From Brachyhypopomus gauderio (taxonomy: Eukaryota > Chordata > Actinopteri > Gymnotiformes > Hypopomidae), in assembly GCF_052324685.1 (NCBI RefSeq), contig NC_135212.1:10822438-10886437 (forward strand): a DNA stretch of 64,000 nucleotides, written 5' to 3'. The position numbers were made by a program, and so were the translations under genes. This document shows positions 1-17,894 of this stretch, one piece after another. The notes below the pieces were generated by a model. That model ran no database searches, had not been told where the DNA came from, and saw nothing but the letters and a program-made list of their open reading frames with translations. Numbering within the stretch: position 1 is the first letter of the stretch; each line of letters starts with the position of its first letter.

Positions 1-1700
1 ATGTATGTTACTGCTGGGATGCATGCATGCTCTGTTTTAGGATTGAAGTGGATCCAGGTTCCAGACCGGGATTTCTGCAAATCCCTCTTCTAATTGGGAT
101 GCTGCTCCGCCCCAGAAGATGGCCAAGGGGATATAAGGACAGCAGACAGGAGCAGAGAGAACTACTACAGGCCAGCAGCTGTAGTGGCAGCTTGGGGGCA
201 CGCTTTATATATGGTGCAGACTTGTCTGTTGTATTGGCCTGACTTGTTGGCGTGTCTGTTTTAGTAAGGTTGGTTGTATTCATTGTGATCCTATATGTTA
301 TGTGGTGTTCTGTGTTTTCCTTCCTTTTCCTCCCTCCCCTCTGGTTAGTAGGAAGTGACTGCCATGTTGTTTTGGGTTGGTTTTGTCTTTGTTTGTTGGT
401 AGGGAGATTGATTTGTGTGTTTTTTTTTTGTTTGGGATTAGATGTAGCTGTATTTCCTTTCTAGTGTGGGGTTTGTTTGTTATGTTGGCATATGTCACTC
501 CTGAAAACAATACCAGAGTTGTTTGGTATATGTATTTCTTTTTATATGATTATAATGACTTAAAGCCTATAAATATATAAAAAGTGTCTAATACAATCAC
601 GCTAAAGTAGAACCCATGTGTGCTGTCTTTATTCGGTATTTAAAGTTATTATTACTTTTGTCACCTTGGACGCTGTTGTGGCCTATAGCCTAGAATGGGT
701 CGTAACATGAGTTAGATCACATATACTGTACAGTTGATGCTTTCTTCACCTCCAAATTGTTGTGACTAGTGTTACAAAACATCCTTCACATTTTGTCGTC
801 AAGGATGATTATATCAGCTATAAGGGTGACATCATTACCCATGAGCCCTTGCGGCTCCAGCCCTGTTATGCGTATTATGTGGTGTTTATGTCTGTATAGT
901 GTTATTAATGATTATTTATTATGTCTTATTAGTTAAGTCACCCCGGTCCATTTTTGTATGTACATGTGCATTATTCGAGTTCCCCCTCCATGTATGTGTA
1001 ACGTTGCCGTCTTCATGACCTCCCCATGTGTTTCATGTGCAAGGCCAAGCTATTTGAGGCCTTGAGTTTGATCTGACTGTGCATGTGAGTGCCAATTTTC
1101 TTGCGAGGTGAGAATAAAACCTCTGTTCTTGATAAGAATGGTCTTGTCTGCAGCCTCTTTCTCCCACACCACAATATAATAAGTTGGCACAACTTAAAAA
1201 AATTTGGAACTCTTGGTATGTAAAACGTACATTTTGAGGTTCATATACATGGGCAAGATAAGTTATCTGAACAAGATATAATAAGTTAGCATAACTTGAA
1301 TCATTTGGAATTATTTGTAGGCAATACTTAAAATCTGAAGTTTATATACCTGTGAAAAATAAATAATTGGAACAAAAAATTATAAGTGGGCTTAACTGTG
1401 AGTGAATTTCTTAAAAACTTAAGAGTTTGAGTTGGGATCAAAACTCAAAAATCGAGTGCAGTAAGTTGCCTTGAAATTGTGAGTTTTCTCAACTTTTTCG
1501 TTTTTACAGTGCTGACATTATTGTATTTTCCCATTCATTTTGCAAAACAATTTTATTCTCAATAAAAGTTATTTATTGTTTCTTTATTTAAGGCAAATTA
1601 CTGTATCTACTATGGTGATATACTATACTAACATCTTTAACATATATGTAACATTGTTTTCATCTAAAGAGACTGTTGGAGCTGCCACGTGCCGTCGGAA
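1..1700. other. unassigned AT-rich region, possible LTR remnant
   Basis: I find no convincing coding region here; the short open frames have no family resemblance. Two stretches look like transcription units of an old retroelement: a TATA-like gatataagg near 129, and an AATAAA at about 1113-1118 followed by a T/C-rich stretch ending in cacaccaca near 1171. A possible LTR would run from about 864 (tgttatg) to 1171, but no target duplication is visible, so this is only a suggestion. Confidence 0.3.
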
Positions 1701-1748
1701 CTGCCATCCCTTGCACTCTATTGACTGCTTATCGCGCTTCTTTGTTTG

Positions 1749-1751
<3 letters not shown>

Positions 1752-1789
<38 letters not shown>
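1752..1789. repeat. (AT)n microsatellite
   Basis: Uninterrupted AT dinucleotide run. It explains the isoleucine/tyrosine-rich open frames in this area, which are not genes. Confidence 0.95.
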
Positions 1790-1790
<1 letters not shown>

Positions 1791-1799
1791 GATGGATAT

Positions 1800-2440
1800 T
1801 AAAGACGTGCATAGCCCCCTGCTCAGCGTCCTGTTTGCATCCTGATGGCCTTCTGCGTCTCTGCACATAAAACAGCACACCGGGCAAAGTTATATATCGG
1901 TCCTGTAGAGAAGAGAGCTGGCTACAAGGAACGACAGAAGACTGATCCTCCCCCTGAAGTTGGATGGCTGCGGCCCCTAAACCTGACGCCCGGCCCACTC
2001 TGAAAGCGTCCTGTACAACTCCACTACTAACACCTTTAACTTGATGAACAGTGTTGCGTAGGGCTCCGATACTGGGCGGTGGCCGATGCAAAGCTGTTCA
2101 AAGGGCTGTCGACACAGGGCATCAACCACCCAACCTTCAGCCACTGGCTGAACTTTTCACACACCGCCCAGTTCAGAGCAAGGAACTCTAGCCTGTGCAC
2201 GGGGTAAATCAGCTGAGACCTGGACAAAGTTTTACTAGCATAAGCTAGTGATGCTACAGCCTCACCAGGCAACATATGCGAAAGGACTGCCCCGATCCCA
2301 TCGAAGGAAGCGTCCACGGCTTGTCGCAGTTTGGGTGGGCCAGGGTGAGGGTGGACACCAGGTCATGTTTCAATGTCAGGAAGGCCTCTTTGCGTTCAAC
2401 AGACCAGTCTGCGGGGACAGCGGAACACATCCCTGCTTCC
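1800..2440 (-). pseudogene. Ty3/gypsy-type pol fragment (RT-RNase H junction), broken
   Basis: The minus strand from about 2432 down to 2085 encodes a reverse transcriptase-RNase H connection like that of Ty3/gypsy elements. A WSVERKEAFLTLK-type linker leads into DASFDGIGAVLS, the start of the RNase H fold with its catalytic Asp, and then HRLEFLALNWAVCEKFSQWL. The linker and the RNase H part are in different frames (break near 2315), and the frame is lost again after about 2130. The stretch down to about 1800 may hold further degraded pol sequence. No LTRs could be paired with it. It is a dead fragment of a retrotransposon, not a host gene. Confidence 0.7.
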
Positions 2441-3042
2441 TTCTAGCTTTGGGGCTTTTTTTTATTTAATAAGTGAATGTTCGACTCTGCCGTCAGCCAA
2501 AATAAAGGCCTGGGCTTCACTGAACAGCTTTCAATAAAGTGCTGGTAATACATGACCATACCCGAACATATGCAGGGTAACCATGTTAATTATGCACATA
2601 TGATTCTGCTGTGCACGCCAATTTAGGGGACATTGCCTGAGAGACGAACTTAGCCGAGGCAGGCATCTTCCACACTGCTTGGTGTCTCCCAGTGTTCTAT
2701 TTATTGCAACGCATTACCCTTGCTGACCAACAGATGGCACTAAACCCGTTTTTTCAGGAATTTCACATAAAAGTAATTTGTGACACTATTACTAAAGGTG
2801 TTATAATAAATTAATAATATTAATAATTTCCTGATTTAGAGGCAACATGAGCAGAGTGAAGAGAATGTGGCAGCAGGTCATGGTGAAATATAAAAATATA
2901 CACCTGAATGGTAAGTGTCGTTCCAGTCGATTAGTCTAATGTGCAGGGCAATGTAAAACACCATATTAAATAAATGTAATAACTGTATAAAATATTTTAG
3001 CAATCAGAAAGAAAACTGCTACTGCTGCTGTGCCTCCTGTAG

Positions 3043-3043
<1 letters not shown>
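2441..3043. other. unassigned intergenic sequence
   Basis: AT-rich with no coding frame that I can support. It lies between the gypsy fragment and the poly-G tract at a hAT end. Confidence 0.4.
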
Positions 3044-3074
<31 letters not shown>

Positions 3075-3106
3075 CTTGGTGGCGGGCCGCAGTTTGGCCA
3101 CTCCTG
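3044..3106 (-). mobile_element. hAT-like terminal sequence with a 31-base G run
   Basis: A run of about 31 G (3044-3074) is followed by ggccgcagtttggccactcctg. The reverse complement of this begins caggagtggccaaactgcgg, the kind of terminal inverted repeat seen in Charlie-type hAT elements. The same end, in opposite orientation and with the same eight flanking bases, is found at 42015. The other end was not located. Confidence 0.5.
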
Positions 3107-3121
3107 TTCTAGGTCTAGTCT

Positions 3122-3286
3122 ATGGACAAGAAGAAGAATAAGAAGCAGTAGGATAACAAAATTGGGGTTTTAAGCCCTATAATAATAATAATAAGTATGA
3201 GGGATAACAGTATAGGGCTATACCTAAATATATTTATATTGTGTCTGTCATAGCAGATTAATGTTTCTTCCATCCTAGCATGGAAC
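3122..3286 (-). repeat. dispersed repeat, copy A
   Basis: About 165 bp that recurs in opposite orientation at 41616-41788. The shared parts include the pyrimidine-rich end (read here as atggacaagaagaag), two internal lines built around 'gggctt...ccctat' and 'ggataac', and the segment catcctagcatggaac. The family is not identified. The repeat also lies next to the same hAT-like end in both places. Confidence 0.7.
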
Positions 3287-4310
3287 ATAAATCGGGATGC
3301 CTTTCATTCAGGACAAAATGTTCAATGGCGACATACACGCAAAGTAGTCTTTCTGAAAGCTTTTATCTGCTTTTGTCCGTATAACGTGTTTTGTCATGAT
3401 TGTGATAGTCGAAAGGCAAACAACGCTCTTTCAAATGTAATGACACGGTGAGGAAGACCGTGTATCGTGGTCATGGCGAGGAACGTCAATAAACCGGAGC
3501 CGCCAGAACTGCGCCTGTTTGTACACAGGGACACGGTGGTCTTGTGTTTCCCCAATGCAATTACAGAAGTTCCATCGGAAATTAAATCGCATTCGTTTAT
3601 TCACTCAATTTCAAAACTTGAAAGTATAGGGAGTGAATAAACCATTGATGAACTTAAAAATAAGTTTCTTTCCTTTGAGGAATTCTTTTTGTATAGAAAA
3701 ATATCTGAATACAATCTTTTTTTCACTCGTTTGCTTTCATTTGCATCCAATCTATGAAAAAGACAAGCTGTGTACGTCTTATGTCCCGAAAGACCAAGGT
3801 CAGAGACATACCTAACACAGATTTCATTAGATCCATGTGTAGAAGACTAATTCAATATTCAACTTCCTGTCAGTCCCTTCATGCCTCGTCCTAGCCTACC
3901 TGCTGAAGTTGTGATAAACCACTTAGCTGACCAGCAGAGTGGCAAGATGCAACCCACACTCGGTTTCTTTCTTGGATGGACCAGATGTGTGTCCTGTTCC
4001 ACCACTTTGTGGAGCTGGATCACGTGTCCTGCCAACGTTTGATGGATGGTGTTATGTCTGAACTTTGAAAGCTCAAGTTATCGTTGCGTGTCCTGTTAAT
4101 TGGCTGTTAGCGGTGTTCTGATTCTGGTTCTGACCCAAGCAGCTGTCTTTAAATACTGTCCACTGGGCTAAAACCAAGAGTTTGGCATTGGTTTGCAAAT
4201 AGGATCCAGGATGGTACAGGAGGATGAGGAAACAGTATCTGTTCAGAAAGGCCAGCTGTAAGGAGTGTGTGTCTGAGTATCTGTCTATTAATGTGCTGTG
4301 TGATCTCATG
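3287..4310. other. unassigned intergenic sequence
   Basis: No supported gene. The minus-strand frame at 4073-4309 could be a much degraded continuation of the Harbinger transposase to its right, but no diagnostic motif is present. Confidence 0.35.
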
Positions 4311-4319
4311 ATTTGTGCT

Positions 4320-5092
4320 ATGCTGAATTTACACTCTTTAAAATTTCCATTGGGTGGGCAAAACTTGCATGTACCTGTTCATTGATGCTGTGAAATGATT
4401 TTCGATTCACAAAGTCTGCCTCCATGGGTCCAGATGGAGCCTTTATCCAGATGTGAGTGCAGTCTATAGCACCAATGACATTTAGAAATCCTGGAAAATT
4501 GAATGCATTTTGAATTGAATTAATTTTAGTATGAAATAGTTTATCAAGATTAATACAAAGCACTTTGGTAAGTGCTCTGGATAAGAGCGTCTGTTAAATC
4601 ATATAAATTTAAATCCAAGTTATTGATCAAACAACACTACTTCTCATGAATACATGTTCTGAAAAAAGGCTTCTTTTATGGGTAGGATGACTCTGTGATC
4701 AGGGAATTTGATGAATATAATAGGGAAGCGCTTAAGTGCAAGGCAAACCTTTTGAATTTCGCAGCAGACCATTGCCTTACTAAGACATTCGACATCCCTT
4801 ACACTGTACAGAAATGCGCCACTGGCAAAGAAGCGCAACACGATACAGTTTGGGGTTTGGTAAGAGCTTTACTATGTCTAGTTGTCTTCTCAATATATGA
4901 CCCCAATTATTTACAAAGATATACAATGCTGGGTTTTCTGAATCTGTAGTGCTCAAATAAGTAGTCACCCAGAAATCCCAGTGGATCTGTCCTGTCCTGG
5001 AATGACCTTGGAGCTGGTAGCATGAATGCTCTGCGCACTACACACGCTCCCTCATCTACTGGATTTTCTACAAATGGGCATGCCATGGTCAA
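4320..5092 (-). pseudogene. PIF/Harbinger transposase, broken (HARBI1-like)
   Basis: Read leftwards on the minus strand, three fragments follow the order of a Harbinger transposase. The first is an N-terminal part (about 5092-4907) ending FLGDYLFEHYRFRKPSIVYL. The second is a middle part (about 4841-4644) with a FFASGAFLYSVRDVECLSKA-type segment and then KVCLALKRF. The third is a catalytic part (about 4563-4318) with GFLNVIGAIDCTHIWIKAPS and ADFVNRKSFHSIN; the first catalytic Asp is the D of GAIDCTH. The fragments lie in different frames with stops between them, so no functional enzyme is encoded. In intact elements a DDE transposase works with a Myb-like partner protein; no partner is seen here. 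Confidence 0.75.
4557..4606 (+). repeat. L2/SINE 3' tail fragment
   Basis: Contains gctctggataagagcgtctg, the tail shared by the LINE at 53.1-55.0 kb and the SINE at 34.4 kb. Only the tail is present, and it lies within the broken Harbinger copy. Confidence 0.7.
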
Positions 5093-5663
5093 TCAGCCTT
5101 CAGCCTTCACTGTTAGCTGCTCTTTTTATAGCTTACATTTTGGATTATTTGTATCACCTGTAAACAAATCTTGGTAAGGTAGTTGTCTGTATCCATTTCC
5201 TTTTTGCACCATTAAGTTAACCACCCATTTATGTTATTTATACTGAACATATGTGAATTGCAGAGTGATATGATTTGTATAAGCACTTGTAATTTGAACA
5301 CAAAAGAGGAAGCATAGGGATAAAAATATACCTAAAAGTATCTTCACCTAAACTACTCAGTTATTATTAATACTCAGGTACAAATAATTGTATTTTTGTG
5401 ATATAGAGTTTATGCTAATGTATCTTTGTGGACCATAACTGCGATTAGACACTGTATTCCATCACTGACCTGAATTAGTTAAGATTAAACCAATAAATTG
5501 AAATGTGCAGAAACTTCACTGATTAACAATGAATATATACTCTGAAGGTTAAAATATGGATTGCTTTTGGAAATATAATTATTACATTTTAATAATAATA
5601 ATAACATGCAATCATTCCAAACTAATACTTAATTACAGTACTCAATTAAATGTATAAATATAT
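5093..5663. other. unassigned AT-rich sequence
   Basis: No coding frame, RNA gene or clear repeat could be supported here. Confidence 0.4.
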
Positions 5664-5671
5664 CCTGTAGC

Positions 5672-5832
5672 CACGGACGTAATTTGGGGGGGGGGGGGGG
5701 GTGACGGGGGGAACATGTCCCCCCCCCCCACTTTTTCAAAAGTCCCCCCCAGTTTTTACGGTTAAAACCAAATATTTAAATAGCGATGAATCCATGTCCC
5801 CCCCGACTTTTGAAATCAAAATTACGTCGATG
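5672..5832 (-). mobile_element. hAT-type MITE, copy 1 (161 bp, 8-bp TSD)
   Basis: The terminal inverted repeats are cacggacgtaatt on the left and aattacgtcgatg on the right, giving cayggacgtaattt when read inwards. The element is flanked by perfect 8-bp direct repeats cctgtagc at 5664-5671 and 5833-5840, as expected for hAT integration. Internally it has G and C tracts and a central AT-rich segment (tatttaaatatttgg on the complement). It has no coding capacity. A second copy in opposite orientation lies at 24829-24988. Confidence 0.85.
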
Positions 5833-5949
5833 CCTGTAGCAAATCAGTAATTTATTGAACAGAACTGCGGCGGAACCTTGTTCCTCAATTTTGTTTCCCG
5901 GCCGGGCGAGACTATGACATCACACGGCTCAGCTAAGTCTAGCCTGGTA

Positions 5950-6985
5950 CAGAGCAGGGTTGACGTTCTTAACTCTACTTCGTAACCCCACGAACGGTCT
6001 TAAATTTACGCCAGTTTCCCAAAAGCCTTCGTAACCCACGTCGTACTTAAACCCGTGCGTAAATCTACGAGTGGTCTGACCCATTGATCTATATTATATC
6101 TATATTGATCTATAGATAATTGGTCTGACCCTGTCGTAACCAGAGACGTAACTCGCTAAATTGTTCCTAACCGGAAGTTCACGCGCAGTTCTGTCTGAAA
6201 AACGGAAGAGGGCGCTGATGATCCGTTTAAAAACCGAACTGCGCACGCCCGTGTGTACAAACACGAATCCGTCAACAGTTAAATGTACTTTTGAAAGCGT
6301 AGTTGCGTCAAGTAAAATAGATCCAAAGTCCATAGTTCAATACTACGCATATACGTACTAAATTTAAATTGTTTTCAGGAAATAAACGATGGAAATTGGT
6401 TAAAATACAACATGCTATTTATTGATATATTAATATATGCAATTGTTTCCAGTGGAACAGTCGTAAGTCAAATAATATATTGTTCCTCAAGCAATGGTTA
6501 CAAATTGGCCTACTAAGCTTGTTAACTTAAATCAAATTCATTAATTAATTGCACATATAAGTATCAAGATTAATGCTGACAGGGTTATTGTGGTGTTAGC
6601 TGTACAGAGAATATTGGTTCTCAATCAAAGACGTAGTTAGAGAAGACGCCGTAATCAGCGTGGACAGGCAGCTCGTCTTAACGCAGTTGGGCGTCTAAGT
6701 GTGGGTCAACTTTATCTCCCTGATGATGTCCTGTGTGACAGATGCCGCCTGCCTAGGGAGGAGATCGCGGCTCTGCTCGGTCTCACACAGGAGGAGTTAA
6801 GAATGGAGTCGGTGTGGTTCACTTTTGGACTGTCAGAGCTTGTTCTGTGCAGACGCGGGGCGGAGTTTTCTCTTTCGTAAGTTTGGAATATAAGAATAGT
6901 TTTGGGAAACCGGCGTGAAAACAGCGCTATTAAAGTTACGTCGTTCTTAAAGTTGTTCGTAAATCGCGAGGTTTAGTCGCTTTCT
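5950..6985 (+). mobile_element. Harbinger-like DNA element remnant with inverted ends
   Basis: The left end (near 6010, acgccagtttcccaaaagcc) and the right end (near 6900-6925, ttttgggaaaccggcgtgaa) form an imperfect inverted repeat, and both sides are rich in 'gttacgtcgt' and 'cttaaa' motifs. Between them, about 6640-6880 reads RRNQRGQAARLNAVGRL then SVGQLYLPDDVLCDRCRLPR. This resembles the N-terminal part of Harbinger transposases, where an aspartate-rich turn is followed by a Y/CRLPR helix. The ends are imprecise and no target duplication was seen. Confidence 0.4.
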
Positions 6986-7661
6986 GGAAACTCACCCCAG
7001 GTTTGTACAAACGAATATGTTGCTGTAGTAACTGAGCGAGGTTTAAGTCTAACCTCTTTCGTGCAACCGAATTTGAGCTAAATGCCCGCCTTACTAAGTT
7101 GGCTCCCTTCGTCGAATAGCCCATTGTTTGCTCTTTTCTATTGTGCTGTGATTTGTGATTGATAGTTGGCTGAACTTTGTTTTGTTATTCGATTTAGTGC
7201 ATGATCTTGGTTTAATGTTTGACTTTGACATTGCCCATTTAACTGGCTGCTTTCGTGGATTTTGTACATTGACTGCACACAGGTAAGTAGGGAGTTGTCA
7301 TTCTCGTGAGGACTGGGTTTTCTGTCTGTGATTGCATTTAGGGGGTTAGTTTAGTATTTTTAATATCTATTGTCTGGAAAGTTTAGTCAGTGTCTTATTT
7401 TTATTTTTTGGCCTTGATCAATTCTGAAGTAAACTGCACCAGTGATGCATTTTGGGCTTTTTTGTATATTTTTGTGTAATACACTGGTGAGATTTAAGCT
7501 ACTGTGGTCTCCCCTGAGGTTTGATTTCTTTCTGCTCATACTTTGTCTAGCTGTTTGGCAGTGCCTCTTGTTATGGCCTAAGAGTCATTGAAGTCGACCT
7601 GTCTAATCTCCAGCACAAAACCAGGACTTTTATAATTTAATTTTACATCCCTTTTCAGGAA

Positions 7662-14050
<6,389 letters not shown>

Positions 14051-15100
14051 TGCTCCTCTGAAAAGAATCAACGAAAACACACAACAGGCATTGTTGTAGC
14101 TAGGGCATTGATATTAAATTACATTTCAGCAAACTACAAAAACATGTAAGTTTTCAATAGGTTGACATTACATCCTGAATTTGTATATGCCATTACAGAC
14201 TTCCTTTTGGTTCTAATTCTAATAATTTTATCTGATCTGGTATCTTCTGCCAGGATCAAACTACAGGTACATGAATACAGCTTGATTTTGACACAAATTT
14301 ATAGTAGCTGACACATTTTCAACATCAGCTCAATTGTTATCAACTCAAATATGAGTGGGTGGGGCAAGGAGCAGCCCTTGGAGAGGGACCTGGGTCTCCT
14401 CGCAATAGCATATCAGCATTTATTTCTGTTTAGTTTGATGTGTTAGAAATTCTGAAACCCTTAAATGGTGAGCACAATAACAAGTCAGAAGCAGTTGGGT
14501 AAGATAATAAAGTACAATGATTTATTTTAACAAAGCATGGATTAACCCAGAGATCTCATTTACACACACACAAGTACACTCTGTTGCAGAGAGCTAATTC
14601 CCCATTCCGAACTCTCATCTTTTATACTTTTAATCATCAATACACACTGTGTCCACGAGGTGAACATGAGGTGATCAACCAAATGTGATTGGACAATACA
14701 TGACATAATTAACACTGATTTGACAGATGCATATGATGCATGCCCCCTCCACACTCAGCATCCTCGTGATGTCATGACAGACTGAGTGTCGCCGTAGTCC
14801 CTTCCAAGTAGAGATTAGGCGTCTCCAGCGAGGTCAGTTTAGGAACACCAGAGGAACATCAGATTAGGCCTCAGCCGAGGCCATCCAGAGAGAAGACAAA
14901 CACATCTGAGGCCTACTGAAGTCACGAGAATGGCTTCAGGGCCATGATTAACACACGTATATGTAAAACCCTACTTCTAACGTGTTTAATGTATGCTAAG
15001 AAAGCCTGACATAAATGGAAATCATCAAATTTCCATCACATTTGACGACAACTAAGTTTTCTTTGATTCACATAATTTACATTTTCTTGACCTTCCTATG
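14051..15100. other. 3' flank of CYP2K and unassigned retroelement-like sequence
   Basis: The start of this stretch should hold the 3' UTR of the P450 gene; no strong AATAAA is seen within the first 150 bases. From about 14460 to 15000 there is GC-richer sequence with a cgatttatt-type motif and repeated 'gaggcc' words that resembles a retroviral-type LTR read on the minus strand. No ends or duplications could be fixed. Confidence 0.3.
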
Positions 15101-15104
15101 ATCT

Positions 15105-15400
15105 CACACAAGGACGTGAACAGTGATTACGAGGACGTGCAAAGGAATGCAGGATGCCGGGACACGGAGATTATTGATGAGCAAAAACACGGAACACTTT
15201 CACGACTCCGCAATCACAGAAGATAAGCTATGACACAAACACGTACTTAAATGCACAGACGCTAATAAGACACAAGTGCAACGAGAGACAGGTGAAATGA
15301 GTAACATGCATGCACGGACTAACACACAAGATAACACAGACAAACATACATGCATACCCCATACAGCACAGCCCAAGGGAGAAGTCAGGAATACTTTGTT
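15105..15400 (-). mobile_element. degraded LTR of the TGTCAC...TCACA group (possible)
   Basis: Read against the LTR at 25169-25510, this stretch keeps the same order of words: acgtacttaaatgcacagacg, acacaagtgcaacgagagac and aggtgaaatg, then acacac-rich sequence and a cc-aaggga end. The termini are not recognisable and no target duplication is seen. Confidence 0.35.
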
Positions 15401-15544
15401 ATTATTTGATTACTCTTGAGGTTTTTAAGTTAGATTATTGAGAAAAAATATATACATGAGGTTTCCTGTGAGGAATAAGAATTTAAAAGGTAGCAAAAAG
15501 GGAAAAGTCAAATCTCTCACATTCTCATGATCCGTTCATCCAGT

Positions 15545-15838
15545 TTATCACGGGTGAGGAGAGGCAGGATGACTAAACGTGTTCATAGGAACATGAATGG
15601 GTTTATTAAGTAGATCTGTGTGAATAGTGAACATAAGCATGGGACATTTCATTGATGCACATTATAAGGGCTCAAATGAACGAGACGCAAGTGTTGACGA
15701 GATGAACCACAGGTGAGACAGATGAACACGCACATAGAACCACACCCATAGGAAATGCATACTTGAACATAACCAGATGTAGATTACACATGCACACATC
15801 TAAGTAGAGGGGCCAGGGGCTGTACAGTGACAGTCTAC
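15545..15838 (-). mobile_element. degraded LTR of the TGTCAC...TCACA group
   Basis: The sequence gacgagatgaaccacaggtg followed by agacagatgaacacg and accacaccca parallels the solo LTR at 51844-52180 (gacgagacgagccacaggtg, agatgaatcaacac, accgcaccca). The end is ggggctgtacagtgaca, also as in that family, and tttattaagt inside corresponds to the poly(A) signal on the minus strand. The left end near 15545 is approximate. Confidence 0.5.
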
Positions 15839-16210
15839 TGAACCTCCTCTCTTGATAAGGAGAACACCAATCATACATATATTATTCTACATTGTCTTTC
15901 TTCTGTATTTAACTAGTATTATCATTAAACTTTGGAACTATTTCCTGACACGTGTGGTGTGAATCTGCTCTTCCAACGCTGGTTACAGAACACTGATGGC
16001 TGAACAAATTTATAATCCTGTTTAAGATTTAATTTTTAATTAGCTATAGTTTTACATTTTGCTGACACGAATTCCCTGTACATTAATCTGCACAATACAT
16101 TAATCTCTTTATGTGTATTCTCAGGACTGTGCAACTTATAACTTTATATCATTTTCAAATTAGAATTTAGGGGCAACATTCAATTCTACATATATTACCT
16201 ATTTCCTATA
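15839..16210. other. unassigned AT-rich sequence
   Basis: No gene or repeat could be supported between the degraded LTR and the Tc1 terminus. Confidence 0.4.
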
Positions 16211-16598
16211 TACAGTCATATGAAAAAGTTTGGGCACCCCTATTAGTAATTTTTAGTTATCAAAATTTGGGGTTTTGCAACAGCTATTTCAGTTTGATAT
16301 GTCTAATAACTGATGGACACAGTAATATTTCAGGATTGAAATGAGGTTTATTGTACTAACAGAAAATGTGCAATATGCATTAAAACAAAATTTGACAGGT
16401 GCAAAAGTATGGGTACCCTTATCATTTTCTTGATTTGAATACTCCTAACTATTTTTTACTGACTTACTGAAGCACTAAATTGGTTTGGCAACCTCATTGA
16501 GCTTTGAACTTCATAGCCAGGTGTATCCAATCATGAGAAAAGGTATTTAAGGTGGCCACTTGCAAGTTGTTCTATTTGAATCTCCTCTGAAGAGTGGC

Positions 16599-17064
16599 AT
16601 CATGGGCTCCTCAAAACAACTCTCAAATGATATGAAAACAAAGATTGTTCAACATAGTTGTTCAGGGGAAGGATACAAAAAGTTGTCTCAGAGATTTAAC
16701 CTGTCAGTTTCCACTGTGAGGAGCATAGTAAGGAAATGGAAGACCACATGGACAGTTCTTGTTAAGCCCAGAAGTGGCAGGCCAAGAAAAAGAAGAAAGG
16801 CACAGAAGAAGAATGGTGAGAACAATCAAGCACAATCCACAGACCACCTCCAAAGACCTGCAGCATCATCTTGCTGCAGGTCGTGTCACTCTGCATCAGT
16901 CAACAATACAACGCACTCTGCACAAGGAGAAGCTGTATGGGAGAGTGATGCGAAAGAAGCCGTTTCTGCAAGCCACAAAACAGAGTTGCCTGAGGTATGC
17001 AAAAGCACATTTGGACAAGCCAGTTTCATTTTGGAAGAAGGTCCTGTGGACTGACAAATCATTA
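16599..17064 (+). pseudogene. Tc1 transposase, N-terminal part, frameshifted and truncated
   Basis: The start MGSSKQLSNDMKTKIVQHSC is followed by a paired helix-turn-helix DNA-binding region (SGEGYKKLSQRFNLSVSTVR) and the GRPRK AT-hook-like basic linker. The frame then changes near 16800, and the second frame continues through TSKDLQHHLAAGRVTLHQST and KLYGRVMRKKPFLQ to FWKKVLWTDKS, which contains the first catalytic Asp (WTD). The LINE insertion cuts the gene directly after this. The remaining C-terminal part is at 28040-28310. Confidence 0.85.
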
Positions 17065-17400
17065 CCACTGTGTTCGATGCGGTTGCCCCTATTAAAACCA
17101 GAGTTAAACCTATGACAAATCTGTCTCCATGGTTAAATGATGAAATTCTAGCTTTAAAGAAAAAACGCAGACAAGCCGAGCGTAGGTGGAAAAAATCTAA
17201 ATTGCAGGTCCATTATTTGTATATGAAGGACCTACTAAATGTTTTTAATACACGTGTTAGGAAAGCAAGAGAAGCTTATTTTATAATCACAGTCAATAAG
17301 AAGAATTCAAGATATTTGTTTTCTACTATTGACCGGTTGATAAAATGGGGCTTCTTTCTCTAGCTCAGACCCCAACATTGACTGTGGACAGTTTTTAAAC
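17065..17400 (+). pseudogene. L2-type LINE, 5' fragment (endonuclease-RT linker)
   Basis: The frame from 17070 reads VAPIKTRVKPMTNLSPWLND, then KKKRRQAERRWKKSKLQVHY and RKAREAYFIITVNKKNSRYL. This is the conserved linker between the endonuclease and reverse transcriptase of CR1/L2-group LINEs. It ends shortly before the BEL LTR. The LINE is 5'-truncated (no endonuclease) and continues after the BEL element at 24302. Confidence 0.8.
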
Positions 17401-17862
17401 TGTACAAAAGGCCGGGACTCTTATTGTAGGATTTCTTGATGTTGCGTATTGTTTCCTGTTTCATCAGCCTGTATTAGAAACGAAGCGATCCTTTCGTTGG
17501 GCACGCTCAGAGTTCAATTCTGAAGCTTTCCTTTAAGTGAAGTTCATTTTAGTTATTTAGTTAATGGTGGTGGCATTTCTTCACAGTCAATGATGAGAAA
17601 CTGTGTGTGTGTGTGTGTGAAATGTCAACTCATCTCGCTTCCTGTGAATGTGAATTCACAACGTCAGTCTATGGGTACAAAGCTGTGGATATGAATCAGT
17701 GTGGATGTTAATGCTACCGGTTTCAATATTGAGTCAGAATACAATTCATTAACCAAGCCCATCGTCTCCTCATCATTCCTCTACCTGGCATTCTGACCGA
17801 TGCCCCATGTTGGATGACGCCTAACACCTAAACGAACTAGCTATCATTATATCTCCCCAACA
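17401..17862 (+). repeat. BEL 5' LTR
   Basis: 462 bp beginning tgtacaaaaggccgggactc and ending tctccccaaca. It contains a short (TG)n run and is nearly identical to the 3' LTR. Confidence 0.95.
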
Positions 17863-17863
17863 A

Positions 17864-17881
17864 TGGTCCTTCGAGCCGGAT
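17864..17881 (+). promoter_or_regulatory. primer-binding site, tRNA-Tyr type
   Basis: tggtccttcgagccggat begins one base after the 5' LTR. Its complement matches the 3' end of animal tRNA-Tyr including the added CCA (CCGGCTCGAAGGACCA) for at least 16 bases. It is the likely initiation site of minus-strand cDNA. Confidence 0.8.
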
Positions 17882-17894
17882 AGGCATATTCAAG

